Shown here: one piece after another, positions 44,056-53,384 of the stretch | Layout of the letters: every line of letters begins with the position of its first letter | How positions within the stretch are numbered: position 1 is the stretch's first letter | Origin: Pararhodobacter oceanensis | GTDB taxonomy: Bacteria > Pseudomonadota > Alphaproteobacteria > Rhodobacterales > Rhodobacteraceae | Reading direction: 5' to 3' | Assembly: GCF_003076755.1 (NCBI RefSeq) | Contig: NZ_QDKM01000001.1 | Coordinates: forward strand, 682,001-746,000 | DNA length: 64,000 nt | The notes under the pieces: model-generated | Told to the model about the DNA's origin: nothing | What the model saw: the letters and a program-made list of their open reading frames with translations, nothing else | Databases searched by the model: none | Made by a program: the position numbers and the translations under genes

Positions 44056-45138
44056 TTACGCGGAGGCCTTGTGGCCCGTGCCGCTTAGCGCCTGCCATTC
44101 CCAAGCGCCCGCTGCGTTGCGCTGCCGCGTCACCCGCCCCTGCACCAAGAGATGGTTCAAATGCGCCACCGATTCGACCAGCGCCATGCCGTAAGCGGCG
44201 CCCTCGATCTCGCGTTTGAACAGCGGCATGAAGCATTGCGCGGCGGTTTTCGGCTCTGTCAGATGCGCCTCCAGCCGGTCCAGCGCGCCCTCATGGTTCT
44301 CGACCATCTGCCGCAGCCTGAGCGGCAGGCCGGTGAACGGCAGTTTATGCCCCGGCAGGATCAGTTGCTCGTCCGTGGCATAGGCGCCCAAGCGGCGGCA
44401 GGAGACGATCCAGTCGCTGACCGGATCGGCGTCGGGCTCAGTCGGATAGACGCCCAAATTGGCCGAAATCCCCGGCAGTAGCTGATCGCCACCGAGCACC
44501 AGATTATCCGCCTCGCTCCAGAAGGTCGCATGTTCCGGCGCATGGCCGTCGCCCGTGCGCACCTGCCAGTCGCGCCCGCCCATATGGATGCTGTCGCCCT
44601 CTTTGATGCGGGTGAACCCCAAGGGCATCGGCGCCACCACATCGGCAAAATTGAACGGTTTTTCCGCCAGACGCTGGGCGATAATCACTTCCGGCATGCC
44701 CGCACCGCGCCAATAGGCGACGGTTTCGGGCACCGGCGCGCTATGCACATCCAGCAGCAACATCCGCCCGAACAACCAAGCGGTGCGGGTGGTGACCAGT
44801 TCCGCGCCATGCTCGGACTGGAACCAGCCCGCGAGGCCGATGTGATCGGGGTGGTGATGGGTGATGACGATGCGGTTGATCTTGCGCCCGCCCAAGGGGC
44901 CCTCGATCAGCCGGGTCCAAGCCGCGCGGGTTTTGCCGGTGTCGAAACCGGTGTCGATCAGGGTCCAGCCGTCACCGTCATCCAACGCAAAGACATTGAC
45001 GTGATCGAGCTGCATCGGCAGCGGCATCCGCGCCCAGAGGATCCCCGGCGCGACCTCAATCGCCTCGCCAAGCTCGGGTGCGGTTTCAAATGGATATCGG
45101 ATGCCGCCCATCTCGGCGCGGTCTGCGAGTTTGGTCAT
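44056..45138 (-). CDS. MBL-fold metallo-hydrolase
   Basis: 360-residue cytoplasmic metallo-beta-lactamase-fold hydrolase. Metal site THHHPDHIGLAG, with further His in DGHAPEHATF and Asp in LGGDQLLPGI and His in LPGHKLPF; LIDTGFD precedes. A C-terminal helical/winged region follows (LESHLT-like RLEAHLTEPK to the end), seen in LACTB2-type proteins. The start codon overlaps the stop of the acyl-CoA dehydrogenase gene by four bases, suggesting a shared acyl-CoA related role, perhaps thioester hydrolysis; substrate not known. Confidence 0.88.
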   Translation of the reverse strand: MTKLADRAEMGGIRYPFETAPELGEAIEVAPGILWARMPLPMQLDHVNVFALDDGDGWTLIDTGFDTGKTRAAWTRLIEGPLGGRKINRIVITHHHPDHIGLAGWFQSEHGAELVTTRTAWLFGRMLLLDVHSAPVPETVAYWRGAGMPEVIIAQRLAEKPFNFADVVAPMPLGFTRIKEGDSIHMGGRDWQVRTGDGHAPEHATFWSEADNLVLGGDQLLPGISANLGVYPTEPDADPVSDWIVSCRRLGAYATDEQLILPGHKLPFTGLPLRLRQMVENHEGALDRLEAHLTEPKTAAQCFMPLFKREIEGAAYGMALVESVAHLNHLLVQGRVTRQRNAAGAWEWQALSGTGHKASA

Positions 45139-46844
45139 GCGCTTTCCAGATCCTCGGGCGAAAGCGCGTAAAGCTGCTCGGCTCCGGCGCGGGCCTGCAC
45201 CAAGAGCGAGCTATGCTCGGGCAGGATGCGGTCGATGAACACTTTCGCCAGCCGCGCGCGGGCGCCTTGCGGGTCGGCAATCGCGGCTTTCAAGTGGTAA
45301 TGCGCGCCGAGCACACGGGCAAAGGCGCGCAGATAGGGCACGGCACCGGCGTTGCGGGTGTTGGCGTCCTGCGCGACCAGCCATTCGGTCGCCTCGCGCA
45401 GGGTTTCGGCCGCGTCCCAGACCGGATTGGCCAGTTCCGCCAGCTGCGTGCGCGCGTTCTCGGCGCAATCCTCGACCTCTTGCAGCAGCCGGAAGGCCGC
45501 CTCGCCGCCGTCCATCATCTTGCGCCCGACAAGGTCCATCGCCTGAATGCCGTTGGTGCCCTCATAGATCGGGGTGATCCGCGCATCGCGGAAGAATTGC
45601 GCGGCGCCGGTTTCCTCAATGAACCCCATGCCACCGTGGATCTGCACCCCCATGCTGGAGACTTCGCAGCCGATATCGGTGCCATGCGCCTTGGCGATCG
45701 GGGTCAAGAGCGCGGCGCGGGCCTGCCAATGCGGGTCATTCCCGGCCTTGGCCATATCCATCGACAGCCCGCAGGCCAGCGCGATGGCGCGCACGGCGAA
45801 AATCTCGGCTTTCATCGTCGCCAGCATCCGGCGCACATCGGCGTGGTCGATGATCGCGCCCTTGCCCAGCGGGGTTTTGCCCTGCACGCGGTCCTGCGCA
45901 TAGGAAAGCGCGTGTTGATAGGCGGCCTCGGCGACGCCGATGCCCTGCGCGCCAACGCCGAGGCGGGCGTTGTTCATCATCGTGAACATCGCCGCCATGC
46001 CGCCGTTTTCCTTGCCGACCAGCCAGCCTTTGGCGCCTTCAAAGCTCATCACACAGGTGGGCGAGCCGTGGATGCCGAGCTTATGCTCCAGCGACACCAC
46101 CCGCAGGTCATTGCGCTCACCGGGGTTGCCGCCCTCATCAGGCAGGAACTTCGGCACCATGAACAGGCTGATCCCGCGCGTGCCCGGCGCACCATCGGGC
46201 AGCCGCGCCAGCACCAGATGGCAGACATTCTCGGCGACATCATGATCGCCCCAGGTGATAAAGATTTTCTGACCGGTGACCGCATAGCTGCCATCGCCGT
46301 TCGCGGTGGCCTTGGTGGTCAGCGCGCCGACATCCGAGCCCGCCTGCGGCTCGGTCAGGTTCATCGTGCCGGTCCAAGCGCCCGAGGTCAGTTTCGGCAA
46401 GTAAAGCGCCTTGAGTTCGTCACTGGCGTGATGCTCCAGCGCCTCGATCTGGCCCTGGCTGAGCAGCGGGCAGAGTTGCAGCGCCAGACAGGCGCCCGAC
46501 ATCATCTCGTTCATCGCCGTGTTCAGGGTCTGCGGCAGGCCCATGCCGCCAAACTCGGGATCGGCACTGATCCCCAGCCAGCCACCCTCGGCAATCGCCT
46601 GATAGGCTGATTTGAACCCCGGCGAGGTGCGCACAATGCCGTTTTCCAGCACCGCGGGCGTCAGATCACCGGCGCGGTTGACCGGCGCCATCACGTCATC
46701 GCAAAGCCGCCCGAGTTCGGTCAGGATCGCATCGGTGGTCTCGGCGTCGGCCTCGGCGAAGGTCTCGGTCTGCGCCAATTTCGCATAGGCCAGCACATGG
46801 TCCAGCAGGAACCGGAATTCGGCAACGGGCGAGGTATAGGGCAT
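45135..46844 (-). CDS. Acyl-CoA dehydrogenase, DmdC-like long form
   Basis: FAD enzyme introducing the alpha-beta double bond in acyl-CoA. 569 residues, longer than classic dehydrogenases (about 380), with the extra N- and C-terminal domains of the group that includes 3-methylmercaptopropionyl-CoA dehydrogenase (DmdC). Landmarks: MNLTEPQAGSDVGALTT, IFITWGDHD, LGIHGSPTCVM, IYEGTNGIQAMDLVGRKM. The catalytic Glu of the family is expected in the YEGTNGIQ region. Electrons would go to ETF and ETF-QO, the latter encoded 5 kb away. Substrate (DMSP-derived or fatty acyl) is not decidable from sequence. Confidence 0.9.
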   Translation of the reverse strand: MPYTSPVAEFRFLLDHVLAYAKLAQTETFAEADAETTDAILTELGRLCDDVMAPVNRAGDLTPAVLENGIVRTSPGFKSAYQAIAEGGWLGISADPEFGGMGLPQTLNTAMNEMMSGACLALQLCPLLSQGQIEALEHHASDELKALYLPKLTSGAWTGTMNLTEPQAGSDVGALTTKATANGDGSYAVTGQKIFITWGDHDVAENVCHLVLARLPDGAPGTRGISLFMVPKFLPDEGGNPGERNDLRVVSLEHKLGIHGSPTCVMSFEGAKGWLVGKENGGMAAMFTMMNNARLGVGAQGIGVAEAAYQHALSYAQDRVQGKTPLGKGAIIDHADVRRMLATMKAEIFAVRAIALACGLSMDMAKAGNDPHWQARAALLTPIAKAHGTDIGCEVSSMGVQIHGGMGFIEETGAAQFFRDARITPIYEGTNGIQAMDLVGRKMMDGGEAAFRLLQEVEDCAENARTQLAELANPVWDAAETLREATEWLVAQDANTRNAGAVPYLRAFARVLGAHYHLKAAIADPQGARARLAKVFIDRILPEHSSLLVQARAGAEQLYALSPEDLESA

Positions 46845-47037
46845 GGGGAGAACTCCGGTGGCAGGGGCAGGATCATCGCGGCAACAGTGCTGGTTCGGCT
46901 TTTAAAGCCATCGAAACGCTTGGCAAGCCGGACCTTGGGCTGTATCCGGCAAGTTAAAGATATTCGCCAGTCAGACAAATCAAAACGCAGCGTCACGGCC
47001 TCCGGTTTCGCCGGTTTTGCCGCCAGCTGCGGGGCCG

Positions 47038-47997
47038 ATGAAACCGATGCTGCAGACCCTCACCCTGCCCGACACCGCAGACGCAATCGCCCAGGGCGCG
47101 GCGATCCTGCGCCGTGGCGGGCTTCTTGCCCTGCCCACCGAGACCGTCTACGGGCTCGCCGGTGATGCCTGTAATGATCACGCGGTGGCGGGGATTTTCG
47201 CGGCCAAGGGACGGCCCAGTTTCAACCCGCTGATCGTGCATCTGGCGGCTCTCGAGCAGGTGCCGGATTACGCCGATCTCACCCCTTTGGCGCGCCAACT
47301 CGCCACCGCCTTCTGGCCCGGCCCGCTGACCCTGGTGCTGCCCCTGCGCGCGGGCTCCCCGCTCTCGCCCCTGGTCACCGCCGGTCTCGACAGCGTGGCG
47401 ATCCGCCTCCCCGCGCATCCCACCGCGCGGGAGTTGCTCACGGCGTTCGGCGGGGGGATTGCCGCGCCTTCGGCGAACCCTTCGGGGCGGATCAGCCCGG
47501 TGACCGCGCGCCATGTGCTGGACGGGCTCGACGGGCGTATCGACGCGGTGATCGACGCGGACGCTTGCAATGTCGGTGTCGAATCCACCATTCTCGACGC
47601 CCGCGGAGACACCCCGCGCCTGTTGCGCGAAGGGGGGCTTGCCGGTGAGACCATCGAAGAGGCGCTCGGCACCAGATTGCTGCCGCCCGAGACCTCCGGC
47701 GTTACCGCCCCCGGCCAGCTCGCCTCGCATTACGCCCCGCGCGGGCGTGTGCGGCTGGACGTCACCAAACCCGACCCCGCCGAGACCTATATCGGCTTCG
47801 GCCCGACAGAGGGCGCGGCTTTGACGCTGTCTGCCTCCGGTGATCTCACCGAAGCCGCCGCCAATCTGTTTCATATCCTGCATAAAGCCGACGCAGAGGC
47901 CGGACCGGAGGGCAGCATCGCCTTCGCCCCGATCCCCGAGATCGGCCTTGGCCGCGCGATCAACGACCGCCTGCGCCGCGCCGCCGCCCCGAGATAA
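47038..47997 (+). CDS. L-threonylcarbamoyladenylate synthase (TsaC/Sua5, long form)
   Basis: Makes threonylcarbamoyl-AMP for t6A37 of ANN-decoding tRNAs. 319 residues. The YrdC domain fills the first 200 (LALPTETVYGLAGDA, KGRPSFNPLIVHL, GIAAPSANPSG, STILDARGDTPRLLREG); the remaining C-terminal part is the Sua5 extension joined by the linker SGVTAPGQLASHYAPR, which has the conserved SHYAP. ATG 47038 follows GGGGCCG. Divergent from the acyl-CoA dehydrogenase; convergent with pheT across repeat R2-B. Confidence 0.94.
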   Translation: MKPMLQTLTLPDTADAIAQGAAILRRGGLLALPTETVYGLAGDACNDHAVAGIFAAKGRPSFNPLIVHLAALEQVPDYADLTPLARQLATAFWPGPLTLVLPLRAGSPLSPLVTAGLDSVAIRLPAHPTARELLTAFGGGIAAPSANPSGRISPVTARHVLDGLDGRIDAVIDADACNVGVESTILDARGDTPRLLREGGLAGETIEEALGTRLLPPETSGVTAPGQLASHYAPRGRVRLDVTKPDPAETYIGFGPTEGAALTLSASGDLTEAAANLFHILHKADAEAGPEGSIAFAPIPEIGLGRAINDRLRRAAAPR

Positions 47998-48000
47998 GCC

Positions 48001-48112
48001 CCCTCATCTTTGTGCCAGAAATATCCTCGGGGGTCCCCAAGGGGGTGGAAAACCCCCTTGGCCGCGTATGGGGCGGGCCCCATGCGGCGCGCGGGGGCTC
48101 GATGCCCCCAAG
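48001..48112 (-). repeat. R2-B, hairpin-rich repeat between tsaC and pheT
   Basis: Inverted partner of R2-A. On the minus strand: GGGGGCATCGAGCCCCCG, then the 25-base perfect hairpin (48037-48061; arms CCAAGGGGGT and ACCCCCTTGG), then GACCCCCGAGGATATTTC. It begins immediately after the tsaC stop and ends close to the pheT stop. Confidence 0.85.
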
Positions 48113-48133
48113 CGCCGCCCCTATAGTGCCCGG

Positions 48134-50557
48134 TTACCCGCGCAGAACGCCGCCCGTGGCTTTCGCCACTTTGTCGATGATCTTGGCGCTGACCGTGGCA
48201 AGCTCTTCCTCGGTCAAGGTCTTCGCTGTCGGCTGCAGATGCACGGTGATCGCCAGCGACTTTTTGCCCGCGCCCATCTGTGCCTCGGCCTTTTCGCCGG
48301 CAAAGACGTCAAACACCGAAACCCGCTCGATCAGCGCTTTATCGGCGCCCTGCGCGGCGTTGACCACGCTGAGCGCTTCGACCTCGGCGTCAACGACAAA
48401 GGCGAAATCGCGATCCACCGCTTGCAGGTCGTTCATCACCAGGGCGGCGCGGGTCGAGGTGGCTTTGCGCGGCAGCGGCACCGCGGCGGGCAGGACGCTG
48501 AACGCCACCGCCGCGCCTTTGATGCCGTAGGCTTTCAGCACCTTCGGGTGCACCTCGCCGAATGTCGCCAGCGCCAGTTTCGGCCCCAGCGTCAAGCGAC
48601 CCGCGCGGCCCGGATGGAACCACTCGGCGACCTTGCGGTCGGCCTGCATCCGCGCCGGTGCGCCCAGCGCCTCCAGCACCACTTCGGCATCGGCCTTGGC
48701 GTCATAAAGATCCACCATGCGGCGGCTTCCATGGGGGTCGCGGGCGGCATTGGCGCCGACCAGCAGACCGGTGGCATGCACCGCCTCTTCGCCCGGCTCG
48801 CCACCGCTAAACACCGGCCCGAGTTCAAACAGCGCCAGATCCATCGCCCCCCGCGCCTGATTGCGCGCGGCAGCCTGCAACAGGCCGGGCAGCAGATCGG
48901 GGCGCATATGGGTCATCTCGCTCGAGATCGGGTTTTGCAGCGACATGGCGTCAGAACCGCCGCCAAACAGCTGCGCCGAGTCGCGGTCGATGAAGCTGTA
49001 GGTGACGCATTCATGATAGCCGAGTTCCGCAATCGTGCGCCGCGCGAGGCGTTCGCGCTTTTGCATCGGCGTGAGGATCGGCGCCGGCACGCCCGGCGTC
49101 GGGCGCAGCAAGGGCTTGCCCTCGAGTTTGCTCAGCGAGGCTATCCGCGCCACTTCCTCGACCAGATCGGCCTCGCCCAAAACATCGGGGCGCCAGCTTG
49201 GCGGGGTCGCCATATCGCCGTCCAGCGTAAAGCCAAGCGCCTCCAGCGTGGCGCGCTGCTCGGCTTCTGGGATCTCCATGCCGACCAGACTGGCCACGCG
49301 TGTCGCGTCGAACTTATAGGCGCGGCTGGTGTCGGGCACGGCGCCATCTTGCACCACGTCGCCCGGCTCACCGCCGCAGAGTTCCATCACCATGCGGGTG
49401 GCCAGTTCCAGCCCGGGCAGGGTGAAGTCAGGGTCCACGCCGCGCTCGAAGCGGTAGCGCGCATCCGAGTTGATTTTCAACGCGCGGCCGGTCGTGGCGA
49501 CGGTGATTGGGTCCCAATAGGCGGATTCGAGGAACACATCGACGGTCTCTTCGGTGCAGCCGGTGCGCTCGCCGCCCATGATACCGGCGATGCTGGCGAC
49601 GCCCTCAGCGTCGGAAATCCCCATCATAGCTGCTTGCAGCGTGTAGGTTTTATCATCCAGCGCCGCGATGTCTTCGCCACCATCCACCGGATGGATGCGC
49701 AACAGGTCGCCCTGCAGTTTGCCGACGTCAAACGCGTGCAGTGGGCGGTTCAGCGCCACGGTGAAGAAATTGGTGATATCGACCAGCGCCGAAATCGGCC
49801 GCAGCCCGATCGCCTTGAGCCGCTGTTGCAGCCAGAGCGGCGAGGGGCCGTTTTTGACGCCGCGGATCACCCGTCCGGCAAACAGCGGGCAGCCCTTTTC
49901 TTTGAGCGAGGCCTCGATCTCCACCCGCAGCGGGCTGGCGAACTGGCCCTCGACCGGCGTCACATCGAGAGGTTTCAACGTGCCGAGACCGCGCGCGGCA
50001 AGGTCGCGGGCAACGCCGCGCACGCCCAGCGCATCGGGGCGGTTCGGGGTGATCTTGATATAGATCATCGGGTCGTTGAGACCGGCGTAATCAATATAGC
50101 GCACGCCGACCGGCGCATCCTCGGGGAGTTCGATAATCCCGTCATGCTCGTCGCTGAGTTCCAGCTCGCGCTCGGAACAGAGCATCCCGTTCGAGGCCTG
50201 CCCGCGGATCACCCCGGGTTTCAGGTCAACGCCGGTGCCGGGCACATGGGTGCCGACGGGCGCAAAGACACCCAGCATGCCGGTGCGCGCATTGGGTGCG
50301 CCGCAGACGACCTGCACTTCTTCGGCGGCGCCTTCCGGCCCGTCGGGATAGGTTTCGACGCGGCACAGGCGCAGACGGTCGGCGTCGGGATGCTGCGCGG
50401 CCTCGATCACGCGGGCGATGCGGAAGGCGCCCAGCGTGGCGACCGGGTCCACGACTTCTTCGACTTCCAGACCCAGATCGGTCAGCGCCTCGACAATCTG
50501 ATCAAGGCTTGCGTCGGTTTCCAGATGCTCCTTGAGCCACGATAGGGTGAATTTCAT
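48134..50557 (-). CDS. pheT: Phenylalanyl-tRNA synthetase beta subunit
   Basis: 807 residues, full length. MKFTLSWLKEHLETDASLDQ at the N-terminus, a tRNA-binding OB-fold (about 40-150; RLRLCRVETYPDG, VVCGAPNARTGM), B3/4 editing domain, B5 domain, and the C-terminal anticodon-binding ferredoxin-like domain (VDRDFAFVVDAEVEAL). ATG 50557 follows CTAAGGTCTGGCG. Unusually it is not adjacent to pheS: four unrelated genes lie between them, though both are on the minus strand. Confidence 0.97.
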   Translation of the reverse strand: MKFTLSWLKEHLETDASLDQIVEALTDLGLEVEEVVDPVATLGAFRIARVIEAAQHPDADRLRLCRVETYPDGPEGAAEEVQVVCGAPNARTGMLGVFAPVGTHVPGTGVDLKPGVIRGQASNGMLCSERELELSDEHDGIIELPEDAPVGVRYIDYAGLNDPMIYIKITPNRPDALGVRGVARDLAARGLGTLKPLDVTPVEGQFASPLRVEIEASLKEKGCPLFAGRVIRGVKNGPSPLWLQQRLKAIGLRPISALVDITNFFTVALNRPLHAFDVGKLQGDLLRIHPVDGGEDIAALDDKTYTLQAAMMGISDAEGVASIAGIMGGERTGCTEETVDVFLESAYWDPITVATTGRALKINSDARYRFERGVDPDFTLPGLELATRMVMELCGGEPGDVVQDGAVPDTSRAYKFDATRVASLVGMEIPEAEQRATLEALGFTLDGDMATPPSWRPDVLGEADLVEEVARIASLSKLEGKPLLRPTPGVPAPILTPMQKRERLARRTIAELGYHECVTYSFIDRDSAQLFGGGSDAMSLQNPISSEMTHMRPDLLPGLLQAAARNQARGAMDLALFELGPVFSGGEPGEEAVHATGLLVGANAARDPHGSRRMVDLYDAKADAEVVLEALGAPARMQADRKVAEWFHPGRAGRLTLGPKLALATFGEVHPKVLKAYGIKGAAVAFSVLPAAVPLPRKATSTRAALVMNDLQAVDRDFAFVVDAEVEALSVVNAAQGADKALIERVSVFDVFAGEKAEAQMGAGKKSLAITVHLQPTAKTLTEEELATVSAKIIDKVAKATGGVLRG

Positions 50558-50675
50558 CGCCAGACCTTAGGTTTAATCACGCGTTCGCCGCTCTGTTAGC
50601 CCATTCGGACAGGCAAGAAAAGCAGGCAGTCGAGGTCAAAACGCCCTGCCCGCCCGCAAGTCGGCCCAGCACCAC

Positions 50676-51344
50676 CTAGCGCAGCGGCAAAAGCCGCGTG
50701 CTCTCATAGCGGCATTCGCGGCGCAGGGTGGCGGCGTCGCACAGGCGCGGCTCCAGATCGCGGGTCAGACAGACGCGCAATTCCACCATCTCGCCACCGG
50801 GGCAGGAGGTCACCAGCATGTCATGGGTCAACCCGGGGTTGGCCTCGATAAAGGCGGCCTCAATGACATCGGGATCAATCTCGAATTCGCGGGTGATCGC
50901 CTCGAAGACCTCGGGCAGCGCGATTTGATCCACCGCATGGCGCACCAGCCGGTAGTAATTGCGCGACGAGAGGCCTGTGCAGCGCCCGTGTTTGTTCCAC
51001 TGGTGCCATGCCGCGCCCGACGCGCCAAAGAGATCCGCCTGATCTGCGGTTTCGCGGCGCGAGGGGTTGCGTTCATTGGTGGTGCAATATTCGGGCCAGT
51101 CGCCGCGCGCATGCTGCGGCCAGAGCCCGTGGACTGCCCAGCCGATGGCGCTGTCGTCTTCGCAGCGCGGATCATCGCGGGCGTCGCCGTCTTCGGCGCA
51201 ATAGGCGGGGATCCAGCTGAGCGCGAGGAGATAGTGGTCAAACTCCCCCGCGTGGTTCTGCGCCTGTGCGGTGGGCGCGGCGAAAAGGCCCAGCGCGGCG
51301 ATAATCGGCACAAGGGCGCAAAGCAGTCGATGGGTTGGGCGCAT
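50676..51344 (-). CDS. Exported RNase T2 family ribonuclease
   Basis: 222 residues with signal peptide LLCALVPIIAALGLFAAPTAQA. Both catalytic segments are present: CAS I as IGWAVHGLWPQHA and CAS II as HQWNKHGRCTG (usual form KHGTC; here Arg replaces Thr). Six or more Cys suggest disulfides. Expected to degrade RNA in the periplasm or outside. ATG 51344 has GGAAAGAG before it. Divergent from trcR; downstream of it is pheT on the same strand. Confidence 0.92.
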   Translation of the reverse strand: MRPTHRLLCALVPIIAALGLFAAPTAQAQNHAGEFDHYLLALSWIPAYCAEDGDARDDPRCEDDSAIGWAVHGLWPQHARGDWPEYCTTNERNPSRRETADQADLFGASGAAWHQWNKHGRCTGLSSRNYYRLVRHAVDQIALPEVFEAITREFEIDPDVIEAAFIEANPGLTHDMLVTSCPGGEMVELRVCLTRDLEPRLCDAATLRRECRYESTRLLPLR

Positions 51345-51485
51345 TTTCTCTTTCCTCGGATGGGCAAGGGGCTTATATACGCTCCATTCCCCGAAATCGA
51401 GGATGCACGGCCCGGCGGTCGTGGCTGGTTCGCCCAGCAGGCGCGCCGGCATGCGCGCCCCTCGCACGATGTAAGGACCGAAACG

Positions 51486-52256
51486 ATGGCAAAACCCCTG
51501 ATGGCCAAAGCCACTGCCGTCTGGCTTGTGGACAATACGACGCTCGGCTTCAAGCAAATCGCTGATTTTTGCGGCCTGCACGAACTTGAGGTGCAGGGGA
51601 TCGCCGATGGTGACGTTGCCACCGGCGTGAAAGGCTTTGACCCGATCGGCCACAACCAGTTGGACGAGATCGAGATCAAAAAGGGCGAGGCCGATCCGCG
51701 TTATGTGCTCAAGCTCAAGCATAACCCCGCCGCTGTCGGCGAGGAAAAGCGCCGTGGACCGCGTTACACGCCGCTCAGCAAGCGTCAGGACCGCCCGGCG
51801 TCGATCCTCTGGCTGGTGAAATTCCACCCCGAGCTGGCCGATGCGCAGATCCGCAAGCTGGTCGGCACCACGAACCCGTCGATTCAGGCGATCCGCGAGC
51901 GCACGCATTGGAATATCCAGAATATTCAACCGATTGATCCGGTTGCTCTGGGTCTGTGCCGCCAGTCGGAACTGGACGCCGAAGTCCAGAAAGCCGCCAA
52001 GAAAAAGGCCGCCGAAGGTGGCGTGATGAGTGACGACGAGCGTCGCAAGCTGGTCTCGACCGAGCAGTCGCTCGAGATGCCCGCCGAGCCGCGCCTGCCC
52101 AGCAATATGGAAGGGCTTGAGGCCTTTACCTTGGGTGGCAGCAAAGCCGCGGATGACGACGAGAAGAAAGACAAGGTCGATTATTCGGACGCGGACAGCT
52201 TCTTTAACTTGCCCGATGATGCCGAAGACGAGAGCGACGAGGACGATAAGGCCTGA
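51486..52256 (+). CDS. trcR: DUF1013 cell-cycle transcriptional regulator TrcR
   Basis: 256 residues. The DUF1013 family, confined to alphaproteobacteria, includes TrcR, described as a cell-cycle transcriptional regulator. The N-terminal half has a helix-turn-helix look (GFKQIADFCGLHELEVQGIADG; TNPSIQAIRERTHWN) and the blocks RYTPLSKRQDRPASILWLVK. The C-terminal 40 residues are strongly acidic (DDAEDESDEDDKA). ATG 51486 follows TGTAAGGACCGAAACG. A strong terminator follows. Confidence 0.93.
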   Translation: MAKPLMAKATAVWLVDNTTLGFKQIADFCGLHELEVQGIADGDVATGVKGFDPIGHNQLDEIEIKKGEADPRYVLKLKHNPAAVGEEKRRGPRYTPLSKRQDRPASILWLVKFHPELADAQIRKLVGTTNPSIQAIRERTHWNIQNIQPIDPVALGLCRQSELDAEVQKAAKKKAAEGGVMSDDERRKLVSTEQSLEMPAEPRLPSNMEGLEAFTLGGSKAADDDEKKDKVDYSDADSFFNLPDDAEDESDEDDKA

Positions 52257-52285
52257 GCCTGCGCCCGCGTTTGATGAGTTTAGAT

Positions 52286-52318
52286 GGCCCCCGGATGCTG
52301 ATTCGGGGGCCGTTTTCT
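52286..52318 (+). terminator. Rho-independent terminator after trcR
   Basis: Perfect stem GGCCCCCG (52286-52293) with CGGGGGCC (52304-52311), 10-base loop, then GTTTTCTT. 29 bases after the trcR stop. Confidence 0.85.
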
Positions 52319-52406
52319 TATCTGAGACATAGCGCGGGGGCGGGCCGGTTGAATCTCGCACCGCAACGCGCGACACTCGCTTTCCCCTGAGATATGGCCC
52401 CGAGAC

Positions 52407-53384
52407 ATGGCGAACCTGCACCGATTTTTCCATAGCGACAGCGACGCCCAAGGGCTGGAGGCGCTGGTCGGCGATCTGCGCCAGCGCGAATTGCGATTCG
52501 TCGCTTTGGATGTGGAAACCGCCAATGGGTCGGCGGCGAGTATTTGCCAGATCGGGCTGGCCTGCACCGCCAGCGACGGGGCGATGACCATGCTGGATGT
52601 GCTGGTCGACCCCGGCGGTGTGTTCCATGATTTCAACAGCGACTTGCACGGGATTGATGCGCGCAAGGTGCGCCATGCCCCTGACTTCGCGCGGGTTTTA
52701 CAGCCCCTGCGCCCGCTGCTTGAGGCGTTTCCACTGGTCCAGCACAGCGGCTTTGACCGGCGGGCGATGAATGCCGCCTGTGATGCGGGGCGGATCCCGC
52801 CGTTGGCCAGCACTTGGCATGACAGTGTGCGGATTGCGCGGCGCGCGTGGCCGCAACTCAAGGGCAATGGCGGGCATGGGTTGGCCAGTCTCAAGGAGTT
52901 TCTTAACCTCGAGTTCCGGCACCATGACGCCGCCGAGGATGCCCGCGCCGCTGCTTTGGTGGTGCTGGCCGCCGAGAAAGCCACCGGTCACAGCTTTGAT
53001 CTGCTTGCTGGTCCGACACCGCGCACGCGCTCTGCCAAACCTTCCGCACCACGGCGGACGGCAGCGCGTGAAGGCAACCCGCAGGGCGCGCTTTACGGGT
53101 TTAGCCTCTGTCTGACCGGCAAGCTGCGGGTATCGCGGATGGCGGCGGCGGAGATGGCCGCCGAGGTCGGGCTCAAGGTGGTGTCGCGCGTCGAGCCCGG
53201 CCTGTCGCTGCTGGTGGTGGGTGGCACCAATGCGGATCAGGAACTGCCGCTGGGCCAGACCGCACCGGCGCGCAAGAGCAGCAAACTGCGGCAGGTCGAG
53301 GCGATGATCGAGGCCGGTCACCGCACCCGCGTGCTGGATGAAGAGGCGTTTTTCGCGCTTTTGGACGCTGCCAAGCCGCGCTGA
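52407..53384 (+). CDS. DEDDh exonuclease fused to a BRCT domain
   Basis: 325 residues. N-terminal DnaQ-like (DEDDh) 3'-5' exonuclease: VALDVETANGSAASICQIGL carries the first Asp and Glu, HSGFDRRAM the middle Asp, and HHDAAEDARAAA the final His and Asp. A linker near residues 200-235 is followed by a BRCT domain (GFSLCLTGKLRVSRMAAAEM, then LLVVGGTNADQ), a type that binds DNA ends or phosphopeptides. Likely a DNA repair or replication accessory nuclease. Its stop is immediately followed by the stop of the convergent MORN gene, with no bases between. Confidence 0.87.
   Translation: MANLHRFFHSDSDAQGLEALVGDLRQRELRFVALDVETANGSAASICQIGLACTASDGAMTMLDVLVDPGGVFHDFNSDLHGIDARKVRHAPDFARVLQPLRPLLEAFPLVQHSGFDRRAMNAACDAGRIPPLASTWHDSVRIARRAWPQLKGNGGHGLASLKEFLNLEFRHHDAAEDARAAALVVLAAEKATGHSFDLLAGPTPRTRSAKPSAPRRTAAREGNPQGALYGFSLCLTGKLRVSRMAAAEMAAEVGLKVVSRVEPGLSLLVVGGTNADQELPLGQTAPARKSSKLRQVEAMIEAGHRTRVLDEEAFFALLDAAKPR

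Noticed and set aside
47840-50545. 901-codon plus-strand frame opposite pheT
   Set aside because: It spans the R2-B repeat and pheT antisense. It has no recognisable domain, and pheT is certain.
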